In this document: in pieces, positions 1 to 11,800 of the stretch | How the letters are laid out: every line of letters starts with the position of its first letter | Position numbering within the stretch: the stretch's first letter is position 1 | NCBI GenBank assembly: GCA_028564675.1 | Contig: JAOVVO010000006.1 | Location: 1-64,000, forward strand | Direction of reading: 5' to 3' | Length of the DNA stretch: 64,000 nt | From: Onchocerca lupi | Lineage: Eukaryota; Nematoda; Chromadorea; Rhabditida; Onchocercidae | Notes under the pieces: generated by a model | What the model saw: the letters and a program-made list of their open reading frames with translations, nothing else | Databases searched by the model: none | Told to the model about the DNA's origin: nothing | Translations under genes and position numbers: made by a program

Positions 1-217
1 TATATATAAAGTTGTATAGTTTTAAATTCACCAGTAAAACAATGACAGAAACCAAACATTTAATTTAATATACTATTCTAACTTTTTAACGCGCCACATT
101 AAAAAATTGAAACAGTATATGAAGTTGAAATTTTCAGTAGTTTGATTTATCAATTGTTTAATAGGAAAAGACAAAGTGAAAGTTGATGGAAAGTTACTGT
201 CTGCTTGAAAATTTCAG

Positions 218-3200
218 TAAGCAAAATACTGAACCAAGGAATTCAACTATATCCAGACTAGACTTGGAACCTTTTTCCGTTATTGCTCAAGTTAAATTTA
301 TATTGTTTCGCTTTCGTATCACTGTTTCTTTAACCACATGCCTTGTTATGTCTTATCGTTGGAATGGCTTGAAATTATCGAGGTATTTTATAACTCTATT
401 TTATGATTTTCATAACTTAGCCTTATTCTGTATCATTCTTATATTAATTATCTTTTGTTACCTTATATAACAACAGATAATTGGAATATGAATGACACTA
501 ATGTGATTAACCCAATAGTACAATACATTCATTTTTTATTTATTTATTCAGTTCGATTCGTTTTTTTTATATTGAAAGATGGAATAAAACTATTCTGTGA
601 TGGCATTATCTCTTTTTACCTTTTATATGTTATTTTTAGTAACTCACAGAAATCAAACTTAAAGGGTGACAGAATTTAGTAGATCCAAATCAGCTAGTTT
701 ATAAAGATTTTCGCTTTGCTATGAGTGATTTTCTTATTTACAGAACAGTATTGCGTTCAACGGATCACGGTGGTATACTGAATGGCGGAACTGCATTAAT
801 TTCTTATCTTTTTACGAATAGTTGTCCTCCTTTGAAAGCAGTTCGTATGTCACGCCTAGTATGTCCTTAAATTCTAACTTTTTGAAGTAATTTTATACAA
901 AAATGCATTTTGCAAAGTTATAGTTAAGCCTACCAACTTTTTCGACTACATCCAAGTCATCTTATTGCTTTGTTGACTATGATTTAATAAGATAGTTTGA
1001 AATACTGAATAATTTGAACTATGTCATTTGATGTCCTGTTCCAAATTTATAGTATAGTATATAATTCAGAGCATCGGAAAATTTTTCTTCGTCTAAAAAA
1101 CAGGCAGGTGGTATTTCATAAATCATTACTGGAAATTGGAAGATCCACAAATCTTTCAAATCAAGAGCTTTCGTACGATATTTCGAATTTCTTGAGAATT
1201 TGAAATTGTTAAGTTTCTTGTTTATTGCAGATAATGCAAGTGATTGATCCAGAAATAATGGACGGTGGTGAAATACAAATATTTGAAGGTTGTAATTCGC
1301 AAGACATTAGAGTCGATGATGCAACTTCACATTACGGAAACTCTCCTCGAGAATACCGTTTAAAGCGAATCACTGTTTCAGGTTTTTCTTTTTTCTTTCC
1401 ATGACTTTTTATTACACTTCAGTTAGGGAGATGAGCTAGTTATATTCCCAGGCTCATATGGAAACTTATCGTGCTTTTCTAGACAAAGTTTTAAAACGGA
1501 TTGCTTTCACAGAGATCTTCTCAATATCTTTTTAATTTTTACAGATAATAGTCTAGTTTTTACACCTAAAGTTTAGACAACGATCCCTCAGCAGCAGGCT
1601 TAAGCGAGCCGCTTTTCATCACCGAAACTCTGATGGACATTGAACGCTTGTTGTACGAAATTATGCCTGTAATTGTTTCACGTATGTATGGAAACTATAA
1701 ATATGAAGGTTTAATCGATTATGAGGTATTTTTATTCTTATTTTTGTGTTATAAGAAAATTTATATTCAAGTAATTTCTGTTTGGAATTACTTTCAAGTT
1801 AACCATAGCAATCGTTAATTTCTAAAATTTTCATTGATCACTTTGTGAATAATTCTAGAAATCTGTCTATAATTGTGTTGATCTTCGACATATATTTGGT
1901 AAATTTTCATTGATTTCTCTAATGAAGGTGACAGTAATTTTTTTTTTTATAAATTTAATTAGCAAATGGCATACCATTTTTACTTAAATCTTTTGAGCAT
2001 ATATTGCATCTTCTGTTGCAGTGCTCACCGCTACTATTCGCATTTTGTGACCGATTATTGAAACTGTCTTTTGCAGCAAAGATTAATATTTATTCGTCAT
2101 CTACGATTTTAATGTTTAATATATAGTTTAAAATACTAAAGATCTCATTTTTACATTTCAGTATTCTGCGTATTGTACTGAAAAATTTTTTTTTTTTAGT
2201 CGTAAGATTGCATAAAGGACTCTAAATAATGCAATTCTTAAAATTAAAGTTCTTATCTCTCTAGTTGCTTTATTTGGCTTTTCAAATTTTTTTCTGTTCT
2301 AGGTAGATCTCATCGACTGTGAACAATATATAGCTAATATTGTGGTAACTGCAGTTATCGAAGCTAAAGGACCTGGTGAAACAGGCAGAAATTCTGCTTA
2401 TATTGTTGTACTTTATATCGTATGGAATACTTTCGAAGGTTTTACACATTTCTTAATTTTCCATTTTCATTTTGCATCTTTCTTCAGTGAAACTATTCTG
2501 TTGTTTTGTCTGAGGTAATTTGCATTTGATTCTTTAATTGTTGATAGCTCAGTTGCTTTTAGCTTCTATTGCATTATCTCATTGCTTTTTGAAAGCTTAT
2601 ATAAAGTGTGATTTCTCAAAAGATATGAAAATTCTGATAATTTCCTTTTCTTCAAATCTTTTCATTTACGATGAAATTATTTTGTTTTTACTAAAAAAAG
2701 CAAAATAGAAAAGAAGTTTTAATCAAGTTTAAAGAATATCACTCTTTCGAATTTATTTAAGAAGAAAATATCTTTCAGGCACACGTCAAATATCTTCCTT
2801 CAAAGGTATGCGTTTGGTTCCCTGGGCAGTTGCTCATCGTCCAGATCAGTGGTACCCTTTTAAAATCGCTTTGAAAAAGGAATTTACGCCGGATGAACGA
2901 GTTATATCCAATATTCCATTTCTGAATGGTTTTTATCTTTTCTTAAATAATATAAAAAATTGAGGATGTTTACAATAGATGAATGATTTATATTTAAAAT
3001 TCTTACAACATTCAATTTTTTCTCTTGAAAAGAATTAATTGAAGGATCAGATTGACCACAACGACATTTCTGCTATTTGTTAATTTTTAATGATTTAAAT
3101 TTTGTTGTTAGTCTTGTAAATTAATTTGAAATCCCAAGTTCTTTTCATCTATTTTTTTCAGTCACTTTTGGGACCATCAATAATATCAAACATGGTTTTA

Positions 3201-3284
3201 GGTGAAAGTTTAGAATTTTTGGCATCTGCTTCACCAGGAATCACGATTTGGAAAGAATTTACTTCCCGATCCAAAACTACTTAA
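218..3284 (+). CDS. 3' part of an unrecognised multi-exon gene (gene starts outside the window)
   Basis: Seven exons chain in one frame: 218-290, 673-858, 1231-1381, 1577-1725, 2303-2438, 2779-2900, 3162-3284, about 313 residues ending in TAA. Junctions are AG...GT with matching phases. Readable segments include TDHGGILNGGTALISYLF, LMDIERLLYEIMPVIVSRMY and VVTAVIEAKGPGETGRN. No signal peptide, membrane helix or catalytic motif stands out, and I do not recognise the family. It looks like the C-terminal, mostly helical part of a larger protein. The end is ambiguous: the sixth exon can use the weak donor after 2900 (GTTATA) and read into SLLGPSIISNMVLGESL, or run to about 2927 and end with a short alternative tail in the last exon. 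The first exon (218-290) is the least certain. Confidence 0.6.
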
Positions 3285-4646
3285 TTCAAATAATTTCAAG
3301 ATCCTGCTCCGAAAATCAGAAGTATTCAAGATTTTCAACTTCTAGATAATTTCTTTGTATGCGGATTTTTTTTCCACTAATGTTGTCACTTTTGTTTTCT
3401 TCACTTTTATATTCATTTTGTTCTGCTGAACACTTAAGTACAAAACGATCCAGTTATTATTGCTTCATGTCACTCTTTATGTTGTTTTTTTTTTCTGTGA
3501 TTATGTAATCACTTTATTAGGATAAAATTGCCTGTATTGTTCTTATGATAAATTATTTATAATGATAAAGTAATTTTTTTCAAAAGTGTGAATAATACTC
3601 TCTTGAATTTATGAAATATTACCGAAATACATTATGCAGTAATTTTTATGGGCGATGATATGGGCTTTTCAAAACTCCCAGCTTTTTTTTAACATAAAAA
3701 CCATTGCTATAGAACATTCAAAGCATACTAGTTTCCATTTTAAACATACGTAATTTCTTCAAACGTGTTTCTCGTACATTTTCCCATATAGTTTTGATTG
3801 TTATTCTTAATGGTAATTGAGAATTAATGTCGCTAATGTCATTTATTGATAATTAGTGCAGAAATCATTAGCAGAGATTGAATGCTAATGGCTATTCGAC
3901 ATACTAATAATGATATTCGAGCTAATCATAGCATTTTTCATTCAGTAGTTCATCAATAACATGAACAAGCAATTTTGTCTGTGTATAAAGAAGATTTCTC
4001 ATTCAAATGTACCATGAACTTGTCCTGCAACATCTTATTACGGATCTAATTCTCAAGGTCGATTAATAGTCAAAATCCATTTCTCGAAATCAGTTGATAG
4101 TCAAAACTGAAGATTTTTAAAAAAGGTATAGAACCTTCTAAAGCTATTTTAATTACAAGGTTCTAGTAATATTTCAGAATGTTATATAAGCAGATATTAG
4201 AGTTCAATAAGTCTTGTCATATATAATCTTATTTGCTGATTAATGTCATAATTGATATGGCATCGATTTCCCTACAGAAATCATGCTATAAAATTTTTTA
4301 ATATTTAATACAGAAATGTTCCGCATAAAATTTTAAATTTACTGAGGTTAAATTGTTCTTCTATGAACAAATTATCGAAATCTCGGAAAAATTATCAGAT
4401 TCGCGACACTTCTAACAGATTGCAGTTTCATGAAAATTTCGAATAAACTTTGGACAAATTAAAAAAGTTATTTGAAATCCAGCTTCATATATTTCATGAA
4501 ATTTCTTTTTTAAGTTTTTTTTTCGATAATTCGACAATTTTTTCCAAGACCCTGAAAAAATTTCAAATCATAATTTATAACACTTATCCTTTCGAAATTT
4601 CTTTGAAATTTCCTTATATTATATGATTGTTTCGTTATATTATATT
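3285..4646. other. Intergenic DNA, no gene seen
   Basis: AT-rich sequence between the end of the leftmost gene and the repeat cluster at 4.65 kb. Frames are broken by frequent stops and I see no splice-bounded coding stretch. It presumably contains the 3' UTR of the upstream gene at its left edge. Confidence 0.5.
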
Positions 4647-4688
4647 GCTAGCTGAAACGGCCATTCTTCTCGTGCCGTTTCAGCTAGC
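4647..4688. repeat. Perfect 15-bp inverted repeat (hairpin)
   Basis: GCTAGCTGAAACGGC at 4647-4661 is followed by a 12-nt spacer and its exact reverse complement at 4674-4688. The stem is much more GC-rich than its surroundings. It directly abuts the terminal-repeat element starting at 4689, the same order as the GC-rich hairpin-like blocks at 31.37 kb and 47.04 kb. A Helitron-type 3' end (hairpin then CTAG) is the likely explanation. Confidence 0.7.
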
Positions 4689-4870
4689 CTATATGAATAA
4701 AAATGTCCGTTCACTTGCTTTTATCTGTCAAAAGAAGAAGTAGGTATATCTATAAAGAAACGCACGCCTATTCGAATGCAACGTTGCATCAAAATTTCAA
4801 ATCAATCGGTGAAGAACTTGAAACGTTGTGTAAAAATGAACAACAAATATTCACATTTTTATTCATATAG
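4689..4870. mobile_element. 182-bp short element with perfect 18-bp terminal inverted repeats
   Basis: Left end CTATATGAATAAAAATGT (4689-4706) and right end ACATTTTTATTCATATAG (4853-4870) are exact reverse complements. The interior contains a block around 4790-4832 (AAATTTCAAATCAATCGGTG, then GAAACGTTGTG) that recurs in the copy at 46.9 kb on the other strand. There is no coding capacity. It belongs with the copies near 31.4, 33.4, 46.9 and 49.4 kb. It could be a MITE or a folded non-autonomous Helitron derivative. Confidence 0.7.
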
Positions 4871-5896
4871 ATTATAAATTTATTGAATTATTTACTATCT
4901 CCAGTTTTTTAAATGATTTAATATCCTTATAAAAAAAAATCGATTACTTACTCGGTCATTGAGTGGTAGGTTAACATAAAAAATTGCTTTTATGTATCTT
5001 ACTCTGCCTGATCTTTTTTTTTCGAAGTTGGGATTGGAAATGAATATTTATGGAAATACCGATTTTAAATAGTGATTTGAAGTCACATTAATCAGAATAT
5101 AAATTCCCGATTTCCTGTTTAAGTTTTATGAATTATTTTCTTTAAGTTGGAATGACTAATCAGGAATATTGAACGTTCAAAAAAAAAAAATTCGAAAAAC
5201 AATCACTTTTTTCCCAATAATCTTCAAGTTTTTTATTCTGAATTTTTCACGATGTTGAAGTAATTTTAGGAGAAATAAATAGTGAAGGTTCAATGTTCGT
5301 AAAATTCGATATGTAAAGTTGACGATGTGTAAAAAATCGATATGAAAAATTGAAAACTGATGAAATTTGCAGATTTGAATATTATGATGAATGCTTGCAA
5401 AATCTCTAGGGCTCGATCCTTGTTTGCTTAGATTAAAGATAATTTAGTCAATTCACGAACCTAATTTCTGTTATGCTAATTTTAGGGAACTATTTTAAAA
5501 AGATAAATATCTAATACTTAACATTGAAAAAAACAAAAAAATTTCGAAATTTCGATTTCAAATCCTATTATTTTGTCATTTTTTCATATTCTTTTCGATT
5601 TGACTCGATATTTTTTTCAAATGCAACTTTGAAGGCGATTTATTCGTAATTCCATTAAATCATTTTTGTTTATTTCAATATTTTCCAAAGAAATTCATTC
5701 TAGATTTTTAAGTACTGCAATTTTAACATCATTTTTATCACATTATTCTTTAGTTCATATCAAACTTACTAATAACTATGATATATTTGAAATAATTTCT
5801 GCACTGAAAGAAAGCTACATGGTATTTTTTATTAACAACTGGAAAATTTCTCGATAGCATAATAATTTCGTTCAGTTATTCAGATTCATTGTCTTG
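4871..5896. other. Intergenic DNA, no gene seen
   Basis: AT-rich, with many A and T runs. An open stretch at 5666-5857 lacks splice-bounded coding character and is not called. The right edge is the 3' flank of the minus-strand secreted-protein gene. Confidence 0.5.
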
Positions 5897-8783
5897 TCAG
5901 AATTTTTTGTAACCAACTATCGCATACACTGGACCCGGATTTCTCCTAGCCTTCGACGTGGAATCGCAGTAAATTACGCCAGTTTCGGCTAACTCAGAAT
6001 CAGACAACCGTAAGATAACCGGTTGAATACCAAATATCTCTCTGAAAATAAAATTGTGAAAGATAATAATATCCGCTATAAATTATTGAAAAAATTGAAT
6101 TTCCAAACCTGAATATCTCCTCACTATTCGTTGGTTCCATCGATTTTTTTGTGAAATGGAATGGGATTATGTGATGGCTTTCGAGGAAATCTAATTCAGA
6201 CTGCAAAAGAAAGCTAGTGGAGAACTGGTACACAAAACTGATAGGAAACAACAATAAATTGATAAAAAAAATTTTTTAACTCAAAAATTAACTTGCAATT
6301 AGCAAATTAATTAATTGTGAATATGGGGATAATTTCACGGAATTTCATTTTGACTGATATTTATAATCAGTTCCGATTAAATAAATTTAAAAGAAAAAAA
6401 AATGTATAGTAAGTCAAACCTTCCATTTTAAAAGCTTCTTCCTCAGCTTTCCTTCATCAGTTGTTTCTACGAGAAACGTCGACGTTTCAACGTTGCTACC
6501 ACTGAATATCACAAACAGATGAGACATCCTGAAATTGATTATAGGAAACTGAATATTAATATCCGTTAGTTATTTTCTACTTGATTGGTTCGGACATGAA
6601 AACCTTAATAATATTTCTATCAAATTCTAAACTCCGATCACGTTTCCGTCAATAAAAATGATGAAGAAATTTGAATTACCATTTATTCCATGGCCTGTCA
6701 ATGTGCGAAGCATAACAGATGTATACAGAATGACTTTCTATAAACCGAATGTTATAAAAATTTATTTCCGATTCTACGTATGGTTTATCTCCAAAAGCAA
6801 AAATTAATTTCGCTTTACGCTGAAAACTGCAATTTCATTTGTTTAATTATGTTATCAAATCATTCGGCTACAAAATATCATCGAAAATAAAAGTAAATGA
6901 TTATTTAAATTATAAGAAAATGGACAAAAACAGTTAGAAAACTGATAAATGTTTTCAAAATTCAGAAAAGAGAAAAATATATAATAATTGCTACCATCTT
7001 CGATTTATCTGCAGGAAAGAACCCATCTCTGAAGAATAATTATTAGAAAATAAATTGAATAGCAAATTATTAATAATTGACAGCTATTTTTTGTTTATTA
7101 TTTATCAGCAACATAGCCAAATATGATTATGCTATCATATCCTGTTTTAGGAATACTAATTCCAGGCGAATAGTCAGGTTATTGTGTCAAATTATATCGG
7201 TCAAATGATTTCGGATAAATGAAACATTGCTGTCAATTCTACTGTCCATCTCGAATTCAATGATAATCATCATCAGTCAAATGCAGGCTAACAATAACAC
7301 TACAATGTAATTGATGTAGCAAAGCGGATGATTAGCTATTGTTCTTGATATTATCATAATAGTATGTTCAAAAGTTCAAATAATCACCTCTGCCAAAGCA
7401 TTTTAATGCTACACGATTACTTCTACTACTGTCAGAGATGACGAAGGAATTTGATGAAACAAACTGATCACCGGACATATTCAAAATAACTGAATCTCAG
7501 CAAATATTATCAGAAGATGAAAAAACATTATTTTGAATAGAGAATATTACTTACCGACTATTATGAAGGAAGTAATCTACAGATGCATTGTAAAATTTTG
7601 GAATAATCACGGCGCTTTGTGGATGATTGTTGATTAACCTTTCATCTCAAAAAAAAATAATATTTTATCGGATAATTTTTGCAAAAAAAAAAAAAAATTG
7701 AGATTTTATTTGATTTCGCTGGAATTAAATTGAATGCCAAACTAATAAATATGGAATTACTTCAGTAGAAATACGAAATTCAATGAAACTACTTACAAAA
7801 TGGATATGCGAAAGAAATTTGAAGGTGACTGTCATGTGGGACAATCTGGAAACTTCTGGGAAACCTTGACATATATTGTTCCGATGTCTCATTATCAAAG
7901 AAAAGAGCAAATTCAGGTTGCCATTTTGGAAGCTAAAATAAGTTAAGTTTGCGCAATCTAATTCAATCTAAATTTTTTTTTCGATGATTGGCAGTTTTTT
8001 TAATGCATTTTTTGCTGCTTCCTGCATGTTCAACCTTTAAATAGCAGAATGATTGAAATGTTTTGTAAAATAAAGGAAGATGTGTTGAAAATTTTTGATT
8101 TTTAAAAAACTAAAGACTAAGAAAGATTTATATCATTGAGGTTTCATGAAAACAATTAGATGAAATAGAATAGCTAATCTAATAAAGTAAAGTCAAATTT
8201 TATTAATGTGAGCTTCATAAACAGAAAGTTACCATAAAAAAGTCATATGAGTAAAATTTTTCTTCATTTATAGAAAAGATTTGCTGACCAGTTGTACCAT
8301 TCCTGATGATTAATGGCTTAATCCGTTCATTCAACACTTTCTTTGCAGCTTCACAAAGCGATTTACAAGTTCTTTAATGAGATAAATTAAAATTCAAAAA
8401 ATTGATGGCAGATTGACCTTTTCATTCCAATCAAAGAAGCGCACATAGTTTGAAAGTAAGTGAAAATTTAACAATAAATTTACGAATTGAATGCGAAAGA
8501 CTTACGCAGCAACAGAAAGCAAATTGCTGTTGTTGAAAGTAGCAAAATATTTCGTTATTTCTTTCTGTACTGGATAAGGAGCATTCACCATAATATTTAA
8601 ATCTTCGTACTTCCCATTGAATCCATCATAACCATCTGTTTCTTCTAAATTATTTTAATTTTGCAAAGTTTAATTAGTCGGATGAAAGAAATCTTGAAAT
8701 TTACCTGTAGGAGTAGTAGTAGTAATTGGTCCACCGTTGATTGCAATGAAACAAAGAGAAATAAGTAACAATGTAAAATGCAT
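5897..8783 (-). CDS. Secreted, glycosylated protein of unknown function
   Basis: Ten exons give 367 aa: 8783-8705, 8644-8506, 8371-8233, 7932-7797, 7645-7555, 7028-6995, 6819-6680, 6528-6420, 6200-6109, 6041-5897. All phases agree. The N-terminus MHFTLLLISLCFIAING is a classical signal peptide, followed by a short Thr-rich stretch. Mature-chain sequons FNNSN, RNGTT, DNETS and YNASV and few cysteines (TCKSLC, ICYAS, YCDST) fit an extracellular or luminal protein. No membrane helix follows the signal. I recognise no domain, and the protein may be nematode-specific. Upstream, a good acceptor (TTCTCAG near 8808) could be a spliced-leader site. A coding-like stretch at 7390-7500 is out of phase with both neighbours and was left out. 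Confidence 0.75.
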
Positions 8784-8809
8784 TTCCTTCACTTCCGAGA
8801 ATTTCTGAG

Positions 8810-11800
8810 AACGAAAACGATCTAATGAAGTTGAAGTACTTTTATGTAATCATTAATCATCATACTTTTATTTCTAGTTAAACAATTCAAGCTTGTTAAT
8901 ACAACATGCGTTGCACCTAACATTTCCTAACGATTTTGAAGAATAATTCTGATATTTTTGAGCAAAATTTAGCTTTTCCCGTAAATTTCAGAGATTGAAT
9001 CAAAATTTTAATTTTCTATAACTTCAAAATTCTAATTTTCTGTAGCTAACTTGTTTATCATGAAGTAAATATCGTTGCGATTATCAAAAGCAACATGCAG
9101 AATCTAGAAAATTTTATCAGTTTTTGGTAAAAGGATTGAAACAGGAAAATCGTCAAAATTTTCGAAAGAAATTCATATAATTTGATATAAAAGTATTGGG
9201 AACGATTGTGAAAGATAACATTTGCGACAATACAAAAAAGCAAAAAATGAATTCGAAATTGAATGTGAAAATTTATATGCTGCAATAATTAAGTCATCAG
9301 TAAAAAACTTTGGTCCAAAATTTGAATGATCCAGTTAATTAACATGCAAAAATTTCTGAATGGCACTTCGGGAAGAGAAATGAAGGAAAGAGATTACTGT
9401 ACATTTTTTGACAGTTTGATCCCTCTGTTGAATGGAAATTTATTTTTTGAATAAGCTACTAAACCCAAACTAACCCTATTATTCTTGTCTTATATGCTTT
9501 GAATTCTATCCTTTGGAACCTAGAAAATTCGCCAACTTTGCAATTGTCAATGCAATTTTCCAAGTATGAAAAGAGTTTCTGAATGTTTTGATTAATATGT
9601 CACTAAAAGAGTTTCTGAATGTTTTGATTAATATGTCACTAAAAATTTTTTTTTTTTTCAATAAAAGCTTAAAAATCGATGAAACATACATATAGTCTGT
9701 TTTTTTCATGCCTAACTGTTGTCATTCACGATAATTTTGTATGAATGTTTTTGAATGTTTTTCAGAATTTTGATTAATTTCTGGGTTTTGCATAAAGTAA
9801 TGCCATTTTGTCAAACTATGTTCATTCTCAAGGTCTTGAAGACTATTTCTCATTTCGGGAATCCTGAAAAACGAAGAGAATTTTTCTCGTGCTGTTATTT
9901 ACTTTCTTTTGTTTCGTTGCAATTAACGTTTCAGTTTCATCATAAAATTTCATTTTTCTCAAGTACCAATAACGCATGGAATTTCTAAGCTTTTCATGTA
10001 ATTAAGTTTAATTGTTTAACTCTAATATTTAGTTTAATTTAGAATTGCAGACTGACGTATATATCAAAGCAAGAAAAGGCATTTTAGCATGCTTGTTCTG
10101 AAAGTGATATCAGCAGCAAGACTTTGAAGCATTCTGTTCTTTTAAAATCAAGCGAAATGGTATAAATCAATCAAAAGTCATTCAAATTCAAACTTAGTAG
10201 TTTTGAAAGTTTATTTAGTTTTCATGAAAGTTATTCTTTGCACATCAATTCATGATGTATAGGAATGAAAGAGAGTTTTGATCTCATTGCATTTCAAAAA
10301 ATTGATAAACATTATGCATTTTTCAATTTGCCATTTCTTTTGCATTTATCTTCGGTGATGTGAGTAGGATTTAGAATAGAAAAAATTTTTAAAGTGAATT
10401 TTTAACAGTTGAGCTCTGAAGACACATGGAAGTGAAGATGAAGCACAAATTGACATTTTGTTGTCAAAAAAATATTGGAAAATACAAAATACTAAAAGAG
10501 TCACTTCCAATCCGATTGATTATTTTGCTTTAACTTTCACCTATGTTTAAATTTGATTTCGATACTCGTTTCCAGCATTATTAGCACTTCTTTTGACCCG
10601 AAAACTCTTGTTTAACTGTTGTTTTCTAAATGTATATTGGTTCCATCAATCCTAAGAAAGTTTCAAAATAAAAATTTGGTATTAGGCATAGAAAAAACCG
10701 TACTGTTGCATATAGCCCATTGAATTTGATGTTGAAAAATTAATAAATAAATACATTGAGACATCTTTTCTAGAGGCGAGAGGAAATGAATTGCCGGTGG
10801 TCAAAACAAGATAATTAAAATTAATGCTTCAAGGGCAATGTTAATTTGAATGTTTTCACAGATCAAATAAGAATTTGAACAATGAGCAGTAATTAACATA
10901 AATGAAAATTCAGTAATCAATTTTGCATTACTTATCCATATATAACAGGAAATGATAAGCGTTACTGCTAAGAAAGTCTAGAGTTGTAATAATAACAATT
11001 GTAATAGATAACAATTAATGATAATTACAGATCGATTAACAAGGCATCAAAACTGCTAAGCCTGAAAGTTAGGCCAACTTCTTTTGCTATTTACATTGCA
11101 ATGAATTACACTTCAAAGCAAGATTACTATTAAGCTTAGTTATAACTTACATCAATGTTATATCGATAATTAATAATTAGTATCGAACTGCAGCAGGAAA
11201 TCTTGATTTTTACAAAAAAACGGTTAAACGTGCAGTTTTATTGATCCAATCAAGCTCTGATAAAAAAATTTCTCTGTGATACACCTTCTAACTCCTTAGT
11301 TGTAGCACTGGAATTGATTACTAATTTTCGATGCATTATTGATAGTAATCCTAATTCTAGCTTACAGGAAATCCTGATCGGTTAAACATTGATCCATTCG
11401 ACCTCTGATAAATTTTTCTATCAACTTCAACTGGTAATCAATTAAACTGAATCAACACGTCTTCTATGGCTCCGTAATTTAGAAGGAGAAGGGAAGGATT
11501 AACGATAATGGACGATTCTTTTCCATCTTCTTAACCGTGACAATTATTGAAAGTTCTTGTTTCTTATTGTGTTGTTCTCGAAATTTTAAATTTGGGTAAT
11601 TAAACCTCAAACTTGGATAATTAGACCTTTATTATAAAATCTGATAAAGCGGCACGTGACAATTACACATCAATCATATCAATGAAAAAACAATTTTAAT
11701 AGCGATATAATAGTCTAAAAGAAGATATAGACTAAATATCTCACCTCAAAGTAGCACATTCTTCGAAATGATCCTATGCTCAGAACCCTTTTCTTATTTA

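Noticed and set aside
7390..7500. Open coding-like stretch (NMSGDQFVSSNSFVISDSSR) between exons of the secreted-protein gene
   Set aside because: No acceptor gives a phase that fits the flanking exons, whereas joining 7555 to 7028 directly is in phase.
8420..8475. Possible exon (NYVRFFDWNEK) between exons 2 and 3 of the secreted-protein gene
   Set aside because: There is no AG acceptor upstream, and exon 2 joins exon 3 (8371) in phase without it.
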